Notes: generated by a model from the sequence alone, not told the origin. 64,000 nucleotides of DNA from Enterobacter cancerogenus (GCF_019047785.1 NZ_CP077290.1:3906001-3970000); one strand, 5' to 3'; positions 33,043 to 42,948 are shown, numbered from the stretch's first letter. Program-made: numbers and translations.

Positions 33043-33282
33043 TTAATCAGCAATCAGCCACATGTCGGATTCATCAAACATTTCCTCCAGCATGCGGTTC
33101 AGCTTTTCCCGATCGCTTTTGCTGGCGTCGCTGTTCAAGCCGTTTGCCTGCATCGGCTTCACCCTCACTTCGGCATCAAGGAAAATCTGGTGCACTCGCT
33201 TCGTTAGCTCAGCCAGGATGATCTCTCTGGCCCCTTCAAGTCCCTCTACATTTCGCTTGTCATAAACCAGTTCAACAAACAC
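33043..33282 (-). CDS. DinI-like SOS protein
   Basis: 79 residues starting at GTG with GGAGG 5 bases upstream. The pattern FVELVYDKRNVEG, AREIILAELTKRVHQIF and the acidic ending LEEMFDESDMWLIAD is typical of the DinI family, which binds RecA filaments and tunes LexA and repressor cleavage. Two LexA boxes lie just upstream. Phage DinI homologues often sit next to attachment sites in ssrA-linked prophages and are thought to influence induction. Confidence 0.88.
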   Translation of the reverse strand: MFVELVYDKRNVEGLEGAREIILAELTKRVHQIFLDAEVRVKPMQANGLNSDASKSDREKLNRMLEEMFDESDMWLIAD

Positions 33283-33299
33283 AAAAGCCTCCGGAAAAT

Positions 33300-33343
33300 T
33301 ACTGTGGTTACATACAGCATCTTTACTATAAAAATAAACAGTG
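33300..33343 (-). promoter_or_regulatory. Tandem LexA boxes for the dinI-like gene
   Basis: CTGTGGTTACATACAG (33302-33317) fits the CTG-N10-CAG LexA core. A second, weaker box TACTATAAAAATAAACAGTG (33324-33343) matches all but one core base. Both are within 65 bases of the GTG start, so the gene should be DNA-damage induced. Confidence 0.8.
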
Positions 33344-33401
33344 TCAAGGCGAGCGCGACGCGAGGGAGGTGTGTATTTTTGTTACCCTTAGTTACAAATA
33401 G

Positions 33402-33435
33402 AAAAACCCCAGACCGTGAGATCTGGGGTTCTTTT
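33402..33435 (-). terminator. Bidirectional terminator, likely that of ssrA
   Basis: AACCCCAGA and TCTGGGGTT form a perfect 9-bp stem around an 8-base loop; on the minus strand it is followed by TTTTTC. It lies about 120 bases beyond the tmRNA 3' end, on the phage side of the junction, so the phage may have replaced the original terminator. Confidence 0.8.
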
Positions 33436-33553
33436 AAAGTGCACGTGCATTTCACGTGCATATTTTTGTCTTTTCTCGGTCTGCGCACTGTCTGGTCAGT
33501 GTCCGTAAGTGGCTGTTTTTATTGCCGCTGTCCGGTTGCAGTCCTATCAAAAG

Positions 33554-33916
33554 TGGTGGAGCTGGCGGGAGTTGAACCCGCGTCCGAAATTTCTACATCC
33601 TCGGTACTACATGCTTAGTTTGTCTTTACATTCGCACGCCAGCTGCGGACAGACACGCCACTAACGAACTAGCCTGATTAGTTTTAGCACTTCAACCCCA
33701 GGCAGGGCATCCGCGCGATCTCTTTTGGGTTTGACCTCTCTTGATCCCCGTCTTAAGAGCGGAAGCTAGGGAGAGAGGGCTCTTAGCAGGTTATTAAGCT
33801 GCTAAAGCGTAGTTTTCGTCGTTTGCGACTATTTTTTTGCGGCTTTTTACGAGGCAAACCGCCCCTCGGCATGCACCTTGGGTTTCGCAAATCCCGTCGA
33901 ATCCAGAATCAGCCCC
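33554..33916 (-). ncRNA. ssrA: tmRNA (ssrA), also prophage attachment site
   Basis: The 363-nt length equals that of E. coli. The 5' end GGGGCTGATTCTGG and 3' end CCAGCTCCACCA form the tRNA-like domain. The tag reading frame encodes ANDENYALAA followed by two stop codons (minus strand, near 33830-33800). tmRNA with SmpB rescues stalled ribosomes and marks their products for proteolysis. The promoter -10 TATACT lies at 33932-33937. The prophage starts precisely at the 3' end, so the 3' part is likely the att core; the second copy is outside the window. The gene remains complete despite integration. Confidence 0.97.
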
Positions 33917-34005
33917 AATAGTGTTAGGCACAGTATACCAGACTTCTCGTTCAGGATACCAGCCCGGAAAGCTAACTTATTGAATTGTACAATAAGCGCT
34001 CGAAA

Positions 34006-34488
34006 TCAACGTCCTGCGTTTTTCATGATACGTGCTTTATCCAGCTGCCATTCGCGCTCTTTCAGATCAGTACGTTTGTCATGTTGTTTCTTACCTTTCG
34101 CGACGCCAATTTTCACTTTGCACCAGGCATTTTTCCAGTACATAGAGAGCGCCACCACGGTGAAGCCTTCACGGTTAATACGTCCGTAAAGGGACTCCAG
34201 CTCGCGCTTGTTCAGCAGCAGCTTACGGGTACGCGTGGGGTCACACACGTAGTGTGAAGAGGCGACCGTCAGTGGCGTGAAGTTTGCGCCGAACAGGAAG
34301 GCCTCGCCGTCTTTCAGGATCACGTAACTATCGCCAATGTTCGCTTTACCCGCGCGCAGCGATTTTACTTCCCAGCCCTGCAGCGCAAGGCCAGCTTCGA
34401 ATTCTTCTTCGATGAAATACTCGTGGCGAGCACGCTTGTTCTGCGCAATGGTCGCCGAGCCTGGTTTATGTGCTTTTTTCTTCGTCAT
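34006..34488 (-). CDS. smpB: SsrA-binding protein SmpB
   Basis: 160 residues, as in E. coli. The N-terminal [26 protein letters not shown], the barrel core [21 protein letters not shown] and the basic C-terminal tail [16 protein letters not shown] are all present. SmpB binds the tRNA-like part of tmRNA and places its tail in the empty mRNA channel. It lies 89 bases upstream of ssrA on the same strand, the usual arrangement, and diverges from ratA. Confidence 0.98.
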   Translation of the reverse strand: MTKKKAHKPGSATIAQNKRARHEYFIEEEFEAGLALQGWEVKSLRAGKANIGDSYVILKDGEAFLFGANFTPLTVASSHYVCDPTRTRKLLLNKRELESLYGRINREGFTVVALSMYWKNAWCKVKIGVAKGKKQHDKRTDLKEREWQLDKARIMKNAGR

Positions 34489-34605
34489 AAGTGTCGTAAA
34501 GCCGTCGGTAATCTGATTTCAAAAAGTCACCTCATTGCGTCCCGTGAGGTCTAACGCGCTATATTAGCACGAGATAAGGCTTAGCGTTTTTTTAACAGGT
34601 GATAA

Positions 34606-35082
34606 ATGCTATTATTTGTCCGTTGTGTGACCATGGAAAATGCTATGCCTCAGATTAGCCGTACTGCGCTTGTTCCTTACAGCGCGGAACAAATGTATCA
34701 GTTAGTGAACGACGTGAAGTCTTACCCGCAGTTTATCCCGGGGTGCACCGGCAGTCGGGTGCTGGAATCCGGTCCTACCCAGATGACGGCGGCAGTGGAT
34801 GTGTCCAAAGCGGGGATTAGCAAGACGTTCACCACGCGCAATACGTTGACCAATAATCAGAGTATTTTGATGCATCTGGTGGACGGTCCCTTCAAGTCCC
34901 TGATGGGGGGCTGGAAGTTTACGCCCCTGAGCGCGGATGCCTGTCGCATTGAGTTCCATCTGGACTTTGAATTTACCAATAAGCTGATCGAACTGGCGTT
35001 TGGCCGCATCTTCAAAGAGCTGGCCTCAAATATGGTTCAGGCGTTCACCACCCGCGCCAAAGAGGTTTACAGTGTCGCTTAA
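34606..35082 (+). CDS. ratA: Type II toxin-antitoxin-associated START-domain protein RatA
   Basis: 158 residues, starting at the ATG after AGGTGA, the same length as the E. coli protein. The SRPBCC/START-like fold starts at [19 protein letters not shown] and ends with [14 protein letters not shown]. RatA was described in E. coli as a toxin that blocks 70S formation by binding the 50S subunit; other homologues (Coq10 family) assist ubiquinone function. It overlaps ratB by 11 bases, so both are made together. Confidence 0.95.
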   Translation: MLLFVRCVTMENAMPQISRTALVPYSAEQMYQLVNDVKSYPQFIPGCTGSRVLESGPTQMTAAVDVSKAGISKTFTTRNTLTNNQSILMHLVDGPFKSLMGGWKFTPLSADACRIEFHLDFEFTNKLIELAFGRIFKELASNMVQAFTTRAKEVYSVA

Positions 35083-35359
35083 GATTGCTGTGGAAGTGGT
35101 GTATGCGCTGCCAGAGAAGCAATATTTACAGCGCGTAACGCTGGAAGAGGGCGCGACGGTGGAAGATGCCATCCGTGCTTCGGGCTTGCTTGAACTTCGC
35201 AGTGATATCGATCTGGCGAAGAATAAGGTAGGTATTTATAGCCGTCCGGTGAAACTGGCTGATGTACTGAAGGATGGCGATAGGGTTGAGATTTATCGCC
35301 CGCTCATTGCCGACCCGAAAGAACTGCGTCGTCAACGTGCGGAAAAATCCGGCAAGTAA
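35072..35359 (+). CDS. ratB: RnfH-family protein RatB
   Basis: The start is GTG at 35072 within the end of ratA. The 95-residue protein has the ubiquitin-like RnfH pattern: [37 protein letters not shown] and [20 protein letters not shown]. It was named as the antitoxin partner of RatA, though that function is not firmly established. A bidirectional terminator follows. Confidence 0.94.
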   Translation: MSLKIAVEVVYALPEKQYLQRVTLEEGATVEDAIRASGLLELRSDIDLAKNKVGIYSRPVKLADVLKDGDRVEIYRPLIADPKELRRQRAEKSGK

Positions 35360-35410
35360 TTATCCCAACAGCCTTGTCCTCTCCCCAGGCGGGTGAGGTG
35401 ATAAATACAA

Positions 35411-35436
35411 AAAAGGTGCTCATTGAGCACCTTTTT
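35411..35436. terminator. Bidirectional terminator between ratB and bamE
   Basis: GGTGCTC-ATT-GAGCACC with A-run before and T-run after; it can end both converging transcripts. Confidence 0.92.
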
Positions 35437-35453
35437 GCAATTCAGTAGCCTGA

Positions 35454-35792
35454 TTACTTGGTCAGGGCTGGCTTGTTGTCGATATTGGTCAACACACCGG
35501 CGCTGCTGAAGGTCAGCGTCAGGGTCTGCTGGGTCACGTTTTCGTGACCTGGCTGCTGACGGAACACATAGAACCAGGTGTTTGTACCGAATGGATCGGA
35601 CATCATCGGGGTTCCCAGTGCATAAGCGACCTGCTGTTGTGTCATCCCTACACGGATTTTAGACACATCGTTAGGGGTAAGGTAGTTCCCCTGGTTGATG
35701 TCAGGACGGTAAACCACTTTCTCCAGAGTGGAACAGCCTGCGGTCAACATCAGAAGAACCGCAGCGGCAGCGGTCAGCGTTTTACAGCGCAT
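35454..35792 (-). CDS. bamE: Outer membrane assembly lipoprotein BamE
   Basis: 112 residues. The signal peptide ends with the lipobox TAGC (Cys 20). The mature core [25 protein letters not shown] and the SmpA/OmlA-fold segment [16 protein letters not shown] are conserved. BamE is part of the BAM complex that folds outer-membrane barrels, together with BamD encoded at 55310. It is transcribed towards the ratB terminator. Confidence 0.97.
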   Translation of the reverse strand: MRCKTLTAAAAVLLMLTAGCSTLEKVVYRPDINQGNYLTPNDVSKIRVGMTQQQVAYALGTPMMSDPFGTNTWFYVFRQQPGHENVTQQTLTLTFSSAGVLTNIDNKPALTK

Positions 35793-35930
35793 AGTGATTT
35801 GATTCCTTTTCGGGCCCGAGCAGTACGCGGCTCATATGTAATATGCCGATGATAATAGACCTTGCCCCACTTTGAAACCGGTCTGGCGGCGTTTTTATTG
35901 TTCTGTATGACCCTGAGCTCCCGAAAAAGT

Positions 35931-37592
35931 TTATGCTGCCAGCAGTTCTTTCGCGTTAGCGAGGGTGTTACGGGTGACCTCACTTCCGCCCAGCAGGCGC
36001 GCCAGCTCTTGTAAACGCGCGCGTTTGTCGAGAGGTTTCATGTGCGTTTCAGTCATTTCACCATCGGTTTCTTTACTGACGATAAAGTGATGATGACCAC
36101 AACCCGCAACCTGCGGCAGGTGGGTAACACACATCACCTGCGTTGATTCACCCAGTTGACGTAACAGTTTGCCCACGACGGCAGCCGTCGGGCCACTGAT
36201 CCCTACGTCCACTTCATCGAAAATCAGCGCCGGGGTGTCCATCTTACGCGCGGTAATTACCTGGATGGCGAGCGCGATGCGCGACAGCTCACCGCCGGAG
36301 GCAACTTTCGAAATAGCCTGTAAAGGCTGACCAGGGTTCGTGGTCACGCGGAATTCAATGCGATCGGCACCTTCCGCCGTTAAGTGTGTCTCTTCGAAGC
36401 GAACGTCAATAGCGAACACACCGTGCGGCATTGCCAGCGTGCGCATGCTGTCGGTGATGTGCTGGCTCAACTCCTGTGCATAGTGCTGGCGAACGTCATG
36501 CAGCTGCTTAGCCGTTGCCAGCGCCTGCTGATGGTGCAGGTTCACCGCCAGGGATAAGGTCTCCAGCGAGTCGGCCTGATCGTCAAGCTGCTGTTGCTCT
36601 TCGAGCAGAGACTGATAGTAATTAGGTAACTCTTCCGCAGTGACATGATGTTTGCGCGCCAGCGAGATCTGGCGGGAAATGCGCTGCTCAAGCTCGAACA
36701 GGCGATTTGGATCGAGTTCCAGGCGCTCGCAGTAATGGCGCAGCTCATCACTGGCTTCAGAGATCTGAATGGCCGCTTCTTCCAGCATATCCAGCACGCC
36801 GCCGAGCTTGCTATCCATGCCTGCCAGTTCTGTCAGCAGCTGGCGCACATTATACAATTGGCTCTGCAGGTTGACGTCTTCGCCATCTGCCAGCATGTTG
36901 AGCGCATTTTGACTGGTTGAGAGCAGGTGCCCGCTGTTGGCCAGACGCTTGTACTCTTCGTCGATTTGCTCAAACTCGCCCGGCTGCGGGTTGAATTCGT
37001 TCAGCTCTTTCAGCTGGTACTCCAGCAGCTCGGCACGCGCGGCGCGTTCCTGGCTTTGCTGCTGATGCTGCGCAAGTTCCCGGCAGCTCTGGTGCCACTG
37101 ACGATAGTGATCGGCCATCAGCTGAGTAAGTGCGTACTCACCTGCATAACCATCCAACAGGGCTTTTTGTTGCTCAGGTTTGATGAGCTGCTGGTGAGCG
37201 TGTTGACCGTGGATCTGGATGAGTAACTGGCCGAGTTCGCGAAGCTGAGAAAGGGGGACCGCCGTACCGTTGATGAAGCCGCGTGAGCGACCATCGCTGC
37301 TTATTACGCGGCGAAGTAAACACTCACGTCCGTCTTCAAGCTGGTTTGCTTCCAGCCAGCGGAGTGCCGCCGGGGTATCCTTCAGGGAAAAGCGCGCGCA
37401 GAGATCGGCACGGTTTGCACCTGTGCGAACCATATCACCTTCTGCACGGCTGCCGAGGCACAGGCCGAGGGCATCAATGGCAATGGATTTACCTGCACCG
37501 GTTTCGCCGGTGATCGCCGTCATGCCGCTATGAAAATCGATCTCAAGCTCACGAACAATGGCAAAGTTACTGATGGTCAGTTGTGCCAGCAT
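35931..37592 (-). CDS. recN: DNA repair protein RecN
   Basis: 553 residues, as in E. coli. SMC-like ATPase with Walker A GETGAGKS (near residue 31), a central coiled coil (about 160-350), ABC signature [13 protein letters not shown] and Walker [11 protein letters not shown]. The protein acts at double-strand breaks with RecA and is degraded by ClpXP; its C-terminal LLAA end is visible. Two LexA boxes lie upstream, so it is SOS induced. Confidence 0.98.
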   Translation of the reverse strand: MLAQLTISNFAIVRELEIDFHSGMTAITGETGAGKSIAIDALGLCLGSRAEGDMVRTGANRADLCARFSLKDTPAALRWLEANQLEDGRECLLRRVISSDGRSRGFINGTAVPLSQLRELGQLLIQIHGQHAHQQLIKPEQQKALLDGYAGEYALTQLMADHYRQWHQSCRELAQHQQQSQERAARAELLEYQLKELNEFNPQPGEFEQIDEEYKRLANSGHLLSTSQNALNMLADGEDVNLQSQLYNVRQLLTELAGMDSKLGGVLDMLEEAAIQISEASDELRHYCERLELDPNRLFELEQRISRQISLARKHHVTAEELPNYYQSLLEEQQQLDDQADSLETLSLAVNLHHQQALATAKQLHDVRQHYAQELSQHITDSMRTLAMPHGVFAIDVRFEETHLTAEGADRIEFRVTTNPGQPLQAISKVASGGELSRIALAIQVITARKMDTPALIFDEVDVGISGPTAAVVGKLLRQLGESTQVMCVTHLPQVAGCGHHHFIVSKETDGEMTETHMKPLDKRARLQELARLLGGSEVTRNTLANAKELLAA

Positions 37593-37620
37593 AATTGTTT
37601 TCCTGTATGAAAAACCATAA

Positions 37621-37658
37621 CTGTGTTTTCATACAGTATAAACTGGTTTTTTATACAG
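37621..37658 (-). promoter_or_regulatory. Two LexA boxes of recN
   Basis: CTGTGTTTTCATACAG (37621-37636) and CTGGTTTTTTATACAG (37643-37658) both fit CTG-N10-CAG, 22 bp apart, just upstream of recN. E. coli recN also has several boxes. Confidence 0.93.
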
Positions 37659-37677
37659 TAAAGTGCTGGATGCAAAA

Positions 37678-38556
37678 TCAGAACAATTTTTTTGACCAGC
37701 CTAGCTTCGAGCTTAATGTGTTGAAATAGCTGTAGTCTTTGGGATGAATCAGGTTCAGGTGATAATCGCAGCGGCGAATGAGCACGTCTTCACCTTCCTG
37801 TATCGGCAGTGCAATCTGGCTGTCGCAGCTGATCTCCAGGTCGCTCCGGCGGTGTGAGAACCGCAGGCGGATAGTGCTGTCGCCGTTGATGACCAGCGGG
37901 CGCGCAGAGAGCGTATGTGGGAACATCGGCACCAGCGTTATGGCATCCAGCGAGGGAGTGAGGATCGGGCCTCCGGCCGAGAGAGAGTAGGCCGTGGAGC
38001 CTGTCGGGGTAGAAATAATCAGGCCGTCAGAACGCTGGGAAAAGGCGAAAATCTCGTCAATATAGACTTCGAATTCAATCATGTGCGCCACTTTTCCGGG
38101 GTGGAGAACCACTTCGTTAATGGCGGTGCTGATGCGTTTCTGGCAATCCTGCTGGCACACCTGAGCTTCCAGCAAAAAGCGTTTTTCGCTGATGTAGTGG
38201 CCTTCCAGTACGTCGGCAAGCTGCTGCTGGGCGTTGTCCGGGTCAAGGTCAGTTAAAAAACCCAGATTGCCTCGGTTGACTCCGATAACCTTGATGTCAT
38301 AGCGGGCCAGGGTACGGGCCGCACCAAGCATATTGCCATCGCCGCCTACCACTACCGCCAGATCGGCCTGTTGACCAATCTCTGCCAGCGTGCCGGTTTT
38401 GACACCTTTGAGCTGCAGCTCCTGGGCGATTTGCTGCTCAACCATCACGTCATAGCCCTTGCCACTCAGCCAGCGATACAACATTTCATGTGTCGTCAAT
38501 GCGGTGGGGTGACGCGGATGCCCGACGATCCCAATACACCTGAAATGATTATTCAT
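37678..38556 (-). CDS. nadK: NAD kinase
   Basis: 292 residues from the ATG giving [14 protein letters not shown], the E. coli length; a longer frame upstream was not used. Contains the GGDGN motif ([14 protein letters not shown]), the conserved SPTGST-like segment [17 protein letters not shown] and the C-terminal GWSKKLF. The enzyme phosphorylates NAD to NADP. It diverges from grpE. Confidence 0.98.
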   Translation of the reverse strand: MNNHFRCIGIVGHPRHPTALTTHEMLYRWLSGKGYDVMVEQQIAQELQLKGVKTGTLAEIGQQADLAVVVGGDGNMLGAARTLARYDIKVIGVNRGNLGFLTDLDPDNAQQQLADVLEGHYISEKRFLLEAQVCQQDCQKRISTAINEVVLHPGKVAHMIEFEVYIDEIFAFSQRSDGLIISTPTGSTAYSLSAGGPILTPSLDAITLVPMFPHTLSARPLVINGDSTIRLRFSHRRSDLEISCDSQIALPIQEGEDVLIRRCDYHLNLIHPKDYSYFNTLSSKLGWSKKLF

Positions 38557-38605
38557 TTTCTGGAGGTCCTTGTGCCTGATGAATGATGACAATCTGTCTT
38601 GTTCC

Positions 38606-38634
38606 CTTGAATCCCGGAAACTGATCCCCATAAT
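38606..38634 (+). promoter_or_regulatory. Sigma-32 heat-shock promoter of grpE
   Basis: CTTGAA (38606-38611) and CCCCATAAT (38626-38634) at 14-base spacing fit the sigma-32 consensus. The grpE start follows 45 bases later. Confidence 0.88.
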
Positions 38635-38678
38635 AAGCGAAGTTAGCGAGATGAATGCAGAAAAACGCGGAGAAATTC

Positions 38679-39272
38679 ATGAGTAGTAAAGAACAGAAAA
38701 CGCCTGAGGGGCAAGCCCCGGAAGAAATTATCACGGAACAGCACGACGAGGTTGAGGCCGTAGAGTCAGACGCGTCTGCTGATCAGGTGGACCCGCGCGA
38801 TGAAAAAATTGCCAACCTGGAAACTCAGCTGGCAGAAGCGCAGAATCGCGAACGCGAAGCTGTACTGCGCATCAAAGCGGAAATGGAAAACCTGCGTCGT
38901 CGTACCGAGCTGGACGTTGAGAAAGCGCATAAATTCGCGCTGGAGAAGTTTGTCAACGAACTGCTGCCGGTGATCGACAGTCTCGATCGCGCCCTGGAAG
39001 TGGCTGACAAGGCTAACCCGGACAACACGGCGATGATCGAAGGTATCGAACTGACGCTGAAATCCATGCTGGATGTGGTACGCAAATTCGGCGTGGAAGT
39101 GATTGCCGAGACCAACGTCGCGCTGGATCCAAACGTTCACCAGGCGATAGCTATGGTGGAATCTGACGACGTTCAGGCCGGTAACGTGCTTGGCGTGATG
39201 CAGAAAGGCTATACCCTGAATGGCCGTACCATTCGCGCAGCGATGGTGACCGTGGCGAAAGCGAAAGCGTAA
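38679..39272 (+). CDS. grpE: Nucleotide exchange factor GrpE
   Basis: 197 residues from the ATG at 38679, the E. coli length. The acidic, disordered N-terminus precedes the long dimer helix (about 40-90, [18 protein letters not shown]) and the beta domain ([37 protein letters not shown]). GrpE releases ADP from DnaK and senses heat by unfolding of its helices. Confidence 0.98.
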   Translation: MSSKEQKTPEGQAPEEIITEQHDEVEAVESDASADQVDPRDEKIANLETQLAEAQNREREAVLRIKAEMENLRRRTELDVEKAHKFALEKFVNELLPVIDSLDRALEVADKANPDNTAMIEGIELTLKSMLDVVRKFGVEVIAETNVALDPNVHQAIAMVESDDVQAGNVLGVMQKGYTLNGRTIRAAMVTVAKAKA

Positions 39273-39283
39273 TTTGCCGACCC

Positions 39284-39320
39284 GTAGTGCCGGGTGGCGG
39301 CTTCGCCTTACCCGGCCTAC
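39284..39320. repeat. REP (repetitive extragenic palindrome) element
   Basis: TGCCGGGTGGCGGCTTCGCC then TTACCCGGCCTAC is the typical enterobacterial REP sequence with its imperfect hairpin. It lies between the converging grpE and yfjD genes, where REP elements are common. Confidence 0.9.
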
Positions 39321-39324
39321 AACA

Positions 39325-40611
39325 TTACTCGGCGATACTTTCGCGTAAAGGCTTAACGGGCAGGACCTTCACCTGCTTAATCATGTTGTCCTGTACGTCC
39401 AGAATATCAATATCGTATTGATCGATGCGCACCCGCGTGCCCGCCGCCGGGATCTCCTCCAGTGCTTCCAGAATCATCCCGTTCATGGTGCGTGCTTCAT
39501 CTTCCGGCAGCTGCCAGTTAAAGGCTTTATTAAGCTCGCGAATGTTCGCGCTGCCATCAATCAGAACCGAGCCGTCGTTTTGTGGAGTGACTTCCTCTGC
39601 GAGAGAAGGTGACATGGAGGTCGTAAAGTCCCCGACGATCTCTTCCAGAATATCTTCAACCGTCACCAGACCCTGAATATCGCCATATTCATCGACCACC
39701 AGACCCACTTTCTTCTTGTTACGCTGAAACTTCACCAGCTGCGTGCTGAGCGGCGTGCCTTCCGGTACGTAGTAAATTTCGTCGGCGGCGCGCAGGAGCA
39801 CCTCTTTGGTGAACTCTTTTTTCTCGGTCATCAGGCGATAGGCCTCACGCACGCGCAGCATGCTGATGGCGTCGTCCAGCGAGTCGCGATAAAGCACGAT
39901 GCGGCCATGCGGAGAGTGCGTCAGCTGGCGGACGATGGCTTTCCAGTCGTCGTTGATATCGATTCCGACAATCTCGTTGCGCGGCACCATGATGTCGTCG
40001 ACGCTGACTTTTTCCAGATCTAACACCGACAGGAGCATGTCCTGGTTGCGGCGCGAAATTTGCGAGCGGGATTCATTCACGATGGTGCGCAGTTCGTCTT
40101 TGCTGAGCGCGCTGCTGATGGTGACATCCGCTTTTATGCCCACCATACGCATCAGCAGCCGGGTGACCATATTGAGCAGCCAGACCAGCGGCATCATCAG
40201 GATCAGCAGCGGTGCCAGCAGGAAGCTGCTCGGGTAGGCGACTTTTTCGGGATAGAGCGCGGCGACGGTTTTGGGTAGCACTTCGGCAAACACCAGCACC
40301 ACAAACGTCAGTACGCCGGTCGCAATGGCGACGCCCGCGTTGCCGTAAAGGCGCATCCCGACGATGGTGCCGAGCGCGGAGGCGAGAATATTGACCAGGT
40401 TATTGCCGATAAGCACCAGGCTAATCAGGCGGTCAGGTTTACGCAGCAGCTTTTCCACACGACGTGCGGCACGGTTACCTTGCTTCGCGCGATGACGTAA
40501 CCGATAACGGTTTAGCGTCATCATGCCGGTTTCCGAGCCAGAGAAATAGGCGGAGATGACCACCATGACGATCAGCGTGACGATCAGCGCGGTGGTAGAG
40601 ATGTGTTCCAG
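39325..40611 (-). CDS. yfjD: CNNM/CorC-type membrane protein YfjD (CorB), probable CTG start
   Basis: The first ATG (40566) would cut into the first membrane helix. A CTG at 40609-40611 has AGGAG 6 bases upstream and gives LEHISTTALIVTLIVMVVISA, 428 residues, the length I recall for E. coli YfjD. The N-terminal DUF21 domain has about four membrane segments (VVISAYFSGSETGMMTLNRYR motif), then two CBS domains (near VDDIMVPRNEI and GLVTVEDILEEIVGD) and a CorC/HlyC acidic C-terminal domain. The family is linked to magnesium or cobalt efflux and resistance. Confidence 0.92.
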   Translation of the reverse strand: MEHISTTALIVTLIVMVVISAYFSGSETGMMTLNRYRLRHRAKQGNRAARRVEKLLRKPDRLISLVLIGNNLVNILASALGTIVGMRLYGNAGVAIATGVLTFVVLVFAEVLPKTVAALYPEKVAYPSSFLLAPLLILMMPLVWLLNMVTRLLMRMVGIKADVTISSALSKDELRTIVNESRSQISRRNQDMLLSVLDLEKVSVDDIMVPRNEIVGIDINDDWKAIVRQLTHSPHGRIVLYRDSLDDAISMLRVREAYRLMTEKKEFTKEVLLRAADEIYYVPEGTPLSTQLVKFQRNKKKVGLVVDEYGDIQGLVTVEDILEEIVGDFTTSMSPSLAEEVTPQNDGSVLIDGSANIRELNKAFNWQLPEDEARTMNGMILEALEEIPAAGTRVRIDQYDIDILDVQDNMIKQVKVLPVKPLRESIAE

Positions 40612-40629
40612 GGGGAACTCCTTTATGAC

Positions 40630-41421
40630 TTAACCAGCAAATTGCTGTATGAAGCGGCTGCCAAAATAGGCAAGAGTAAGAATGCCTGCACCCGCAACGT
40701 TGAACCAGACCACGCGGCGACCGCGCCAGCCTTCATGATAATGGCCCCATAACAGGACAATATAGACAAACCACGCGATGATGGAGAGAACGGCTTTATC
40801 AATATTCTCCACGCTGAACAGGTTTTTCATATAAAACAGGCCGGTACAGAGCGTGAGCGTGAGCAGAACAACGCCCACCTGCGTGATATGGAACATCTTA
40901 CGCTCAATCACCATCAGCGGCGGCATTTCATGATTAAAGGCCAGCTTTTTGTTTTTCAGCTGGTAATCAATCCAGGCCAGCTGCATGGCATAGAGCGCGG
41001 CAATAATCAGGGTGGCATACGAGAACAGCGACAGGCCGATATGCACCAGCATTCCCGGCGTGGCTTCCAGATGAGTAATAAACTCGTTGGGCATAAAAGT
41101 GGCTAAGGCCAGATTAATCAGCGCAAAGGCGTAGATTATCGGCAGCAGCAGCCAGCCGCGATTTTTGGACGCCACGATGGTCATCACCGTACAGATCATC
41201 AGGCTTACCAGCGAGCCCACGTTCAGCACGCTCAGGTTTTGCACGCTGCCATCGCCGGGCAGGATACGTGATTCCAGCGCAAAGGCGTGGCTAATCAGTG
41301 CGATCACCGCCGAAAGAATGGCCATGCGCCGCCAGCCGCTGTTTTTTTGCAGCAGGCCGGGAATAATCAGCGCGAGGCTGACAGAGTAGGCAACAAGGGC
41401 GATCAGTGCGAAAACGGGCAT
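40630..41421 (-). CDS. ypjD: Inner membrane protein YpjD, cytochrome c assembly (CcsA/HemX) family
   Basis: 263 residues from the ATG at 41421, matching E. coli. Eight or so membrane helices and the conserved GMLVHIGLSLFSYATL and LLWGHYHEGWRGRR segments place it in the CcsA/HemX superfamily. The gene is 18 bases upstream of yfjD, so both may be one transcript, and diverges from ffh. Its exact role is not settled. Confidence 0.95.
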   Translation of the reverse strand: MPVFALIALVAYSVSLALIIPGLLQKNSGWRRMAILSAVIALISHAFALESRILPGDGSVQNLSVLNVGSLVSLMICTVMTIVASKNRGWLLLPIIYAFALINLALATFMPNEFITHLEATPGMLVHIGLSLFSYATLIIAALYAMQLAWIDYQLKNKKLAFNHEMPPLMVIERKMFHITQVGVVLLTLTLCTGLFYMKNLFSVENIDKAVLSIIAWFVYIVLLWGHYHEGWRGRRVVWFNVAGAGILTLAYFGSRFIQQFAG

Positions 41422-41586
41422 ATAGGCGTCGACAGTTGTCTTAATAAGAAAGAGAAGCAGTATAACGTTACGTGACGCCTGCTCCAACCGTTGCATAACA
41501 ACAAAGCTGCCTTCATGTTATACTCCGGCAAAATTCTGTGTATGTGTCGCTTATGCGACCCAACGTTTCTACCCAGGCGAGAGACA

Positions 41587-42948
41587 ATGTTTGATAATTT
41601 AACCGATCGTTTGTCGCGCACGCTGCGCAACATCAGCGGCCGCGGACGCCTTACTGAAGAAAATGTTAAAGAGACGCTGCGCGAAGTCCGCATGGCGCTG
41701 CTCGAAGCCGACGTGGCGCTGCCGGTCGTGCGTGATTTCATCAACCGCGTGAAAGAGAAAGCGGTTGGGCATGAAGTTAACAAAAGCCTGACCCCGGGTC
41801 AGGAGTTCGTCAAAATTGTCCGTAACGAACTGGTTGCGGCAATGGGCGAAGAAAACCAGGTGCTTAACCTGGCCGCTCAGCCACCGGCCGTGGTGCTGAT
41901 GGCGGGCCTGCAGGGTGCGGGTAAAACAACCAGCGTCGGTAAGCTGGGTAAATTCCTGCGCGAGAAGCACAAGAAGAAAGTGCTGGTGGTCTCCGCGGAC
42001 GTTTATCGCCCGGCGGCGATCAAACAGCTGGAAACGCTGGCTGAGCAGGTTGGCGTGGATTTCTTCCCGTCTGACGTCGCTCAGAAACCTGTCGACATCG
42101 TGAACGCGGCGCTGAAAGAAGCGAAGCTGAAGTTCTACGACGTGCTGCTGGTGGATACCGCTGGCCGTCTGCACGTTGACGAAGCGATGATGGACGAAAT
42201 CAAGCAGGTTCATGCCTCTATCAATCCGGTAGAGACCCTGTTTGTTGTCGATGCCATGACCGGTCAGGATGCGGCAAATACCGCGAAAGCCTTCAACGAA
42301 GCGCTGCCGTTAACCGGTGTGGTGCTGACCAAAGTGGACGGTGACGCCCGCGGCGGTGCGGCGCTCTCTATTCGTCATATCACCGGTAAGCCGATCAAAT
42401 TCCTCGGTGTTGGTGAAAAAACCGACGCGCTGGAGCCGTTCCACCCGGATCGTATTGCCTCCCGTATCCTCGGCATGGGCGACGTGCTGTCGCTGATCGA
42501 AGATATCGAGAGCAAAGTTGACCGTGCGCAGGCCGAGAAGCTGGCCAGCAAGCTGAAAAAAGGCGATGGGTTTGACCTCACCGACTTCCTTGAGCAGCTG
42601 CGCCAGATGAAAAACATGGGCGGCATGGCGAGCCTGATGGGCAAACTGCCAGGCATGGGCCAGATCCCGGACAACGTGAAGTCGCAGATGGATGACAAGG
42701 TGCTGGTGCGTATGGAGGCGATCATTAACTCAATGACGCTGAAAGAACGTGCGAAGCCAGAAATCATTAAAGGTTCGCGTAAACGCCGTATCGCCGCAGG
42801 TTGCGGTATGCAGGTGCAGGACGTAAACCGTCTTCTGAAACAGTTCGACGACATGCAGCGCATGATGAAGAAAATGAAGAAAGGCGGCATGGCGAAGATG
42901 ATGCGCGGGATGAAGGGGATGATGCCCCCAGGATTCCCTGGCCGCTAA
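41587..42948 (+). CDS. ffh: Signal recognition particle protein Ffh
   Basis: 453 residues from MFDNLTDRLSRTLRN, the E. coli length. N domain (1-90), G domain with GLQGAGKTTSVGKLG, DTAGRLHVD and TKVDGDARGG, and the Met-rich M domain at the C-terminus (MQRMMKKMKKGGMAKMMRG) that binds 4.5S RNA and signal sequences. Ffh targets inner-membrane proteins to FtsY and SecYEG. Confidence 0.98.
   Translation: MFDNLTDRLSRTLRNISGRGRLTEENVKETLREVRMALLEADVALPVVRDFINRVKEKAVGHEVNKSLTPGQEFVKIVRNELVAAMGEENQVLNLAAQPPAVVLMAGLQGAGKTTSVGKLGKFLREKHKKKVLVVSADVYRPAAIKQLETLAEQVGVDFFPSDVAQKPVDIVNAALKEAKLKFYDVLLVDTAGRLHVDEAMMDEIKQVHASINPVETLFVVDAMTGQDAANTAKAFNEALPLTGVVLTKVDGDARGGAALSIRHITGKPIKFLGVGEKTDALEPFHPDRIASRILGMGDVLSLIEDIESKVDRAQAEKLASKLKKGDGFDLTDFLEQLRQMKNMGGMASLMGKLPGMGQIPDNVKSQMDDKVLVRMEAIINSMTLKERAKPEIIKGSRKRRIAAGCGMQVQDVNRLLKQFDDMQRMMKKMKKGGMAKMMRGMKGMMPPGFPGR

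Larger units (their letters stand above)
1..33553. mobile_element. Prophage with lambda-type head and P2-type contractile tail (left end outside window)
   Basis: Phage genes run without interruption from the left edge to the 3' end of ssrA, in the prophage order replication, Q, lysis, cos, head, tail, fibre, accessory genes, attachment site. The integrase, repressor and other att site must lie left of position 1 and are not seen. The right boundary is placed where the tmRNA 3' CCA begins (33554), because ssrA is a classic integration target and everything left of it is phage-like or AT-rich. Structural genes look intact, so the phage could be functional, but this is an inference. Confidence 0.93.

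Noticed and set aside
37593..37620. Third LexA box at CTGTATGAAAAACCAT
   Set aside because: The second half lacks CAG, so it is not counted.
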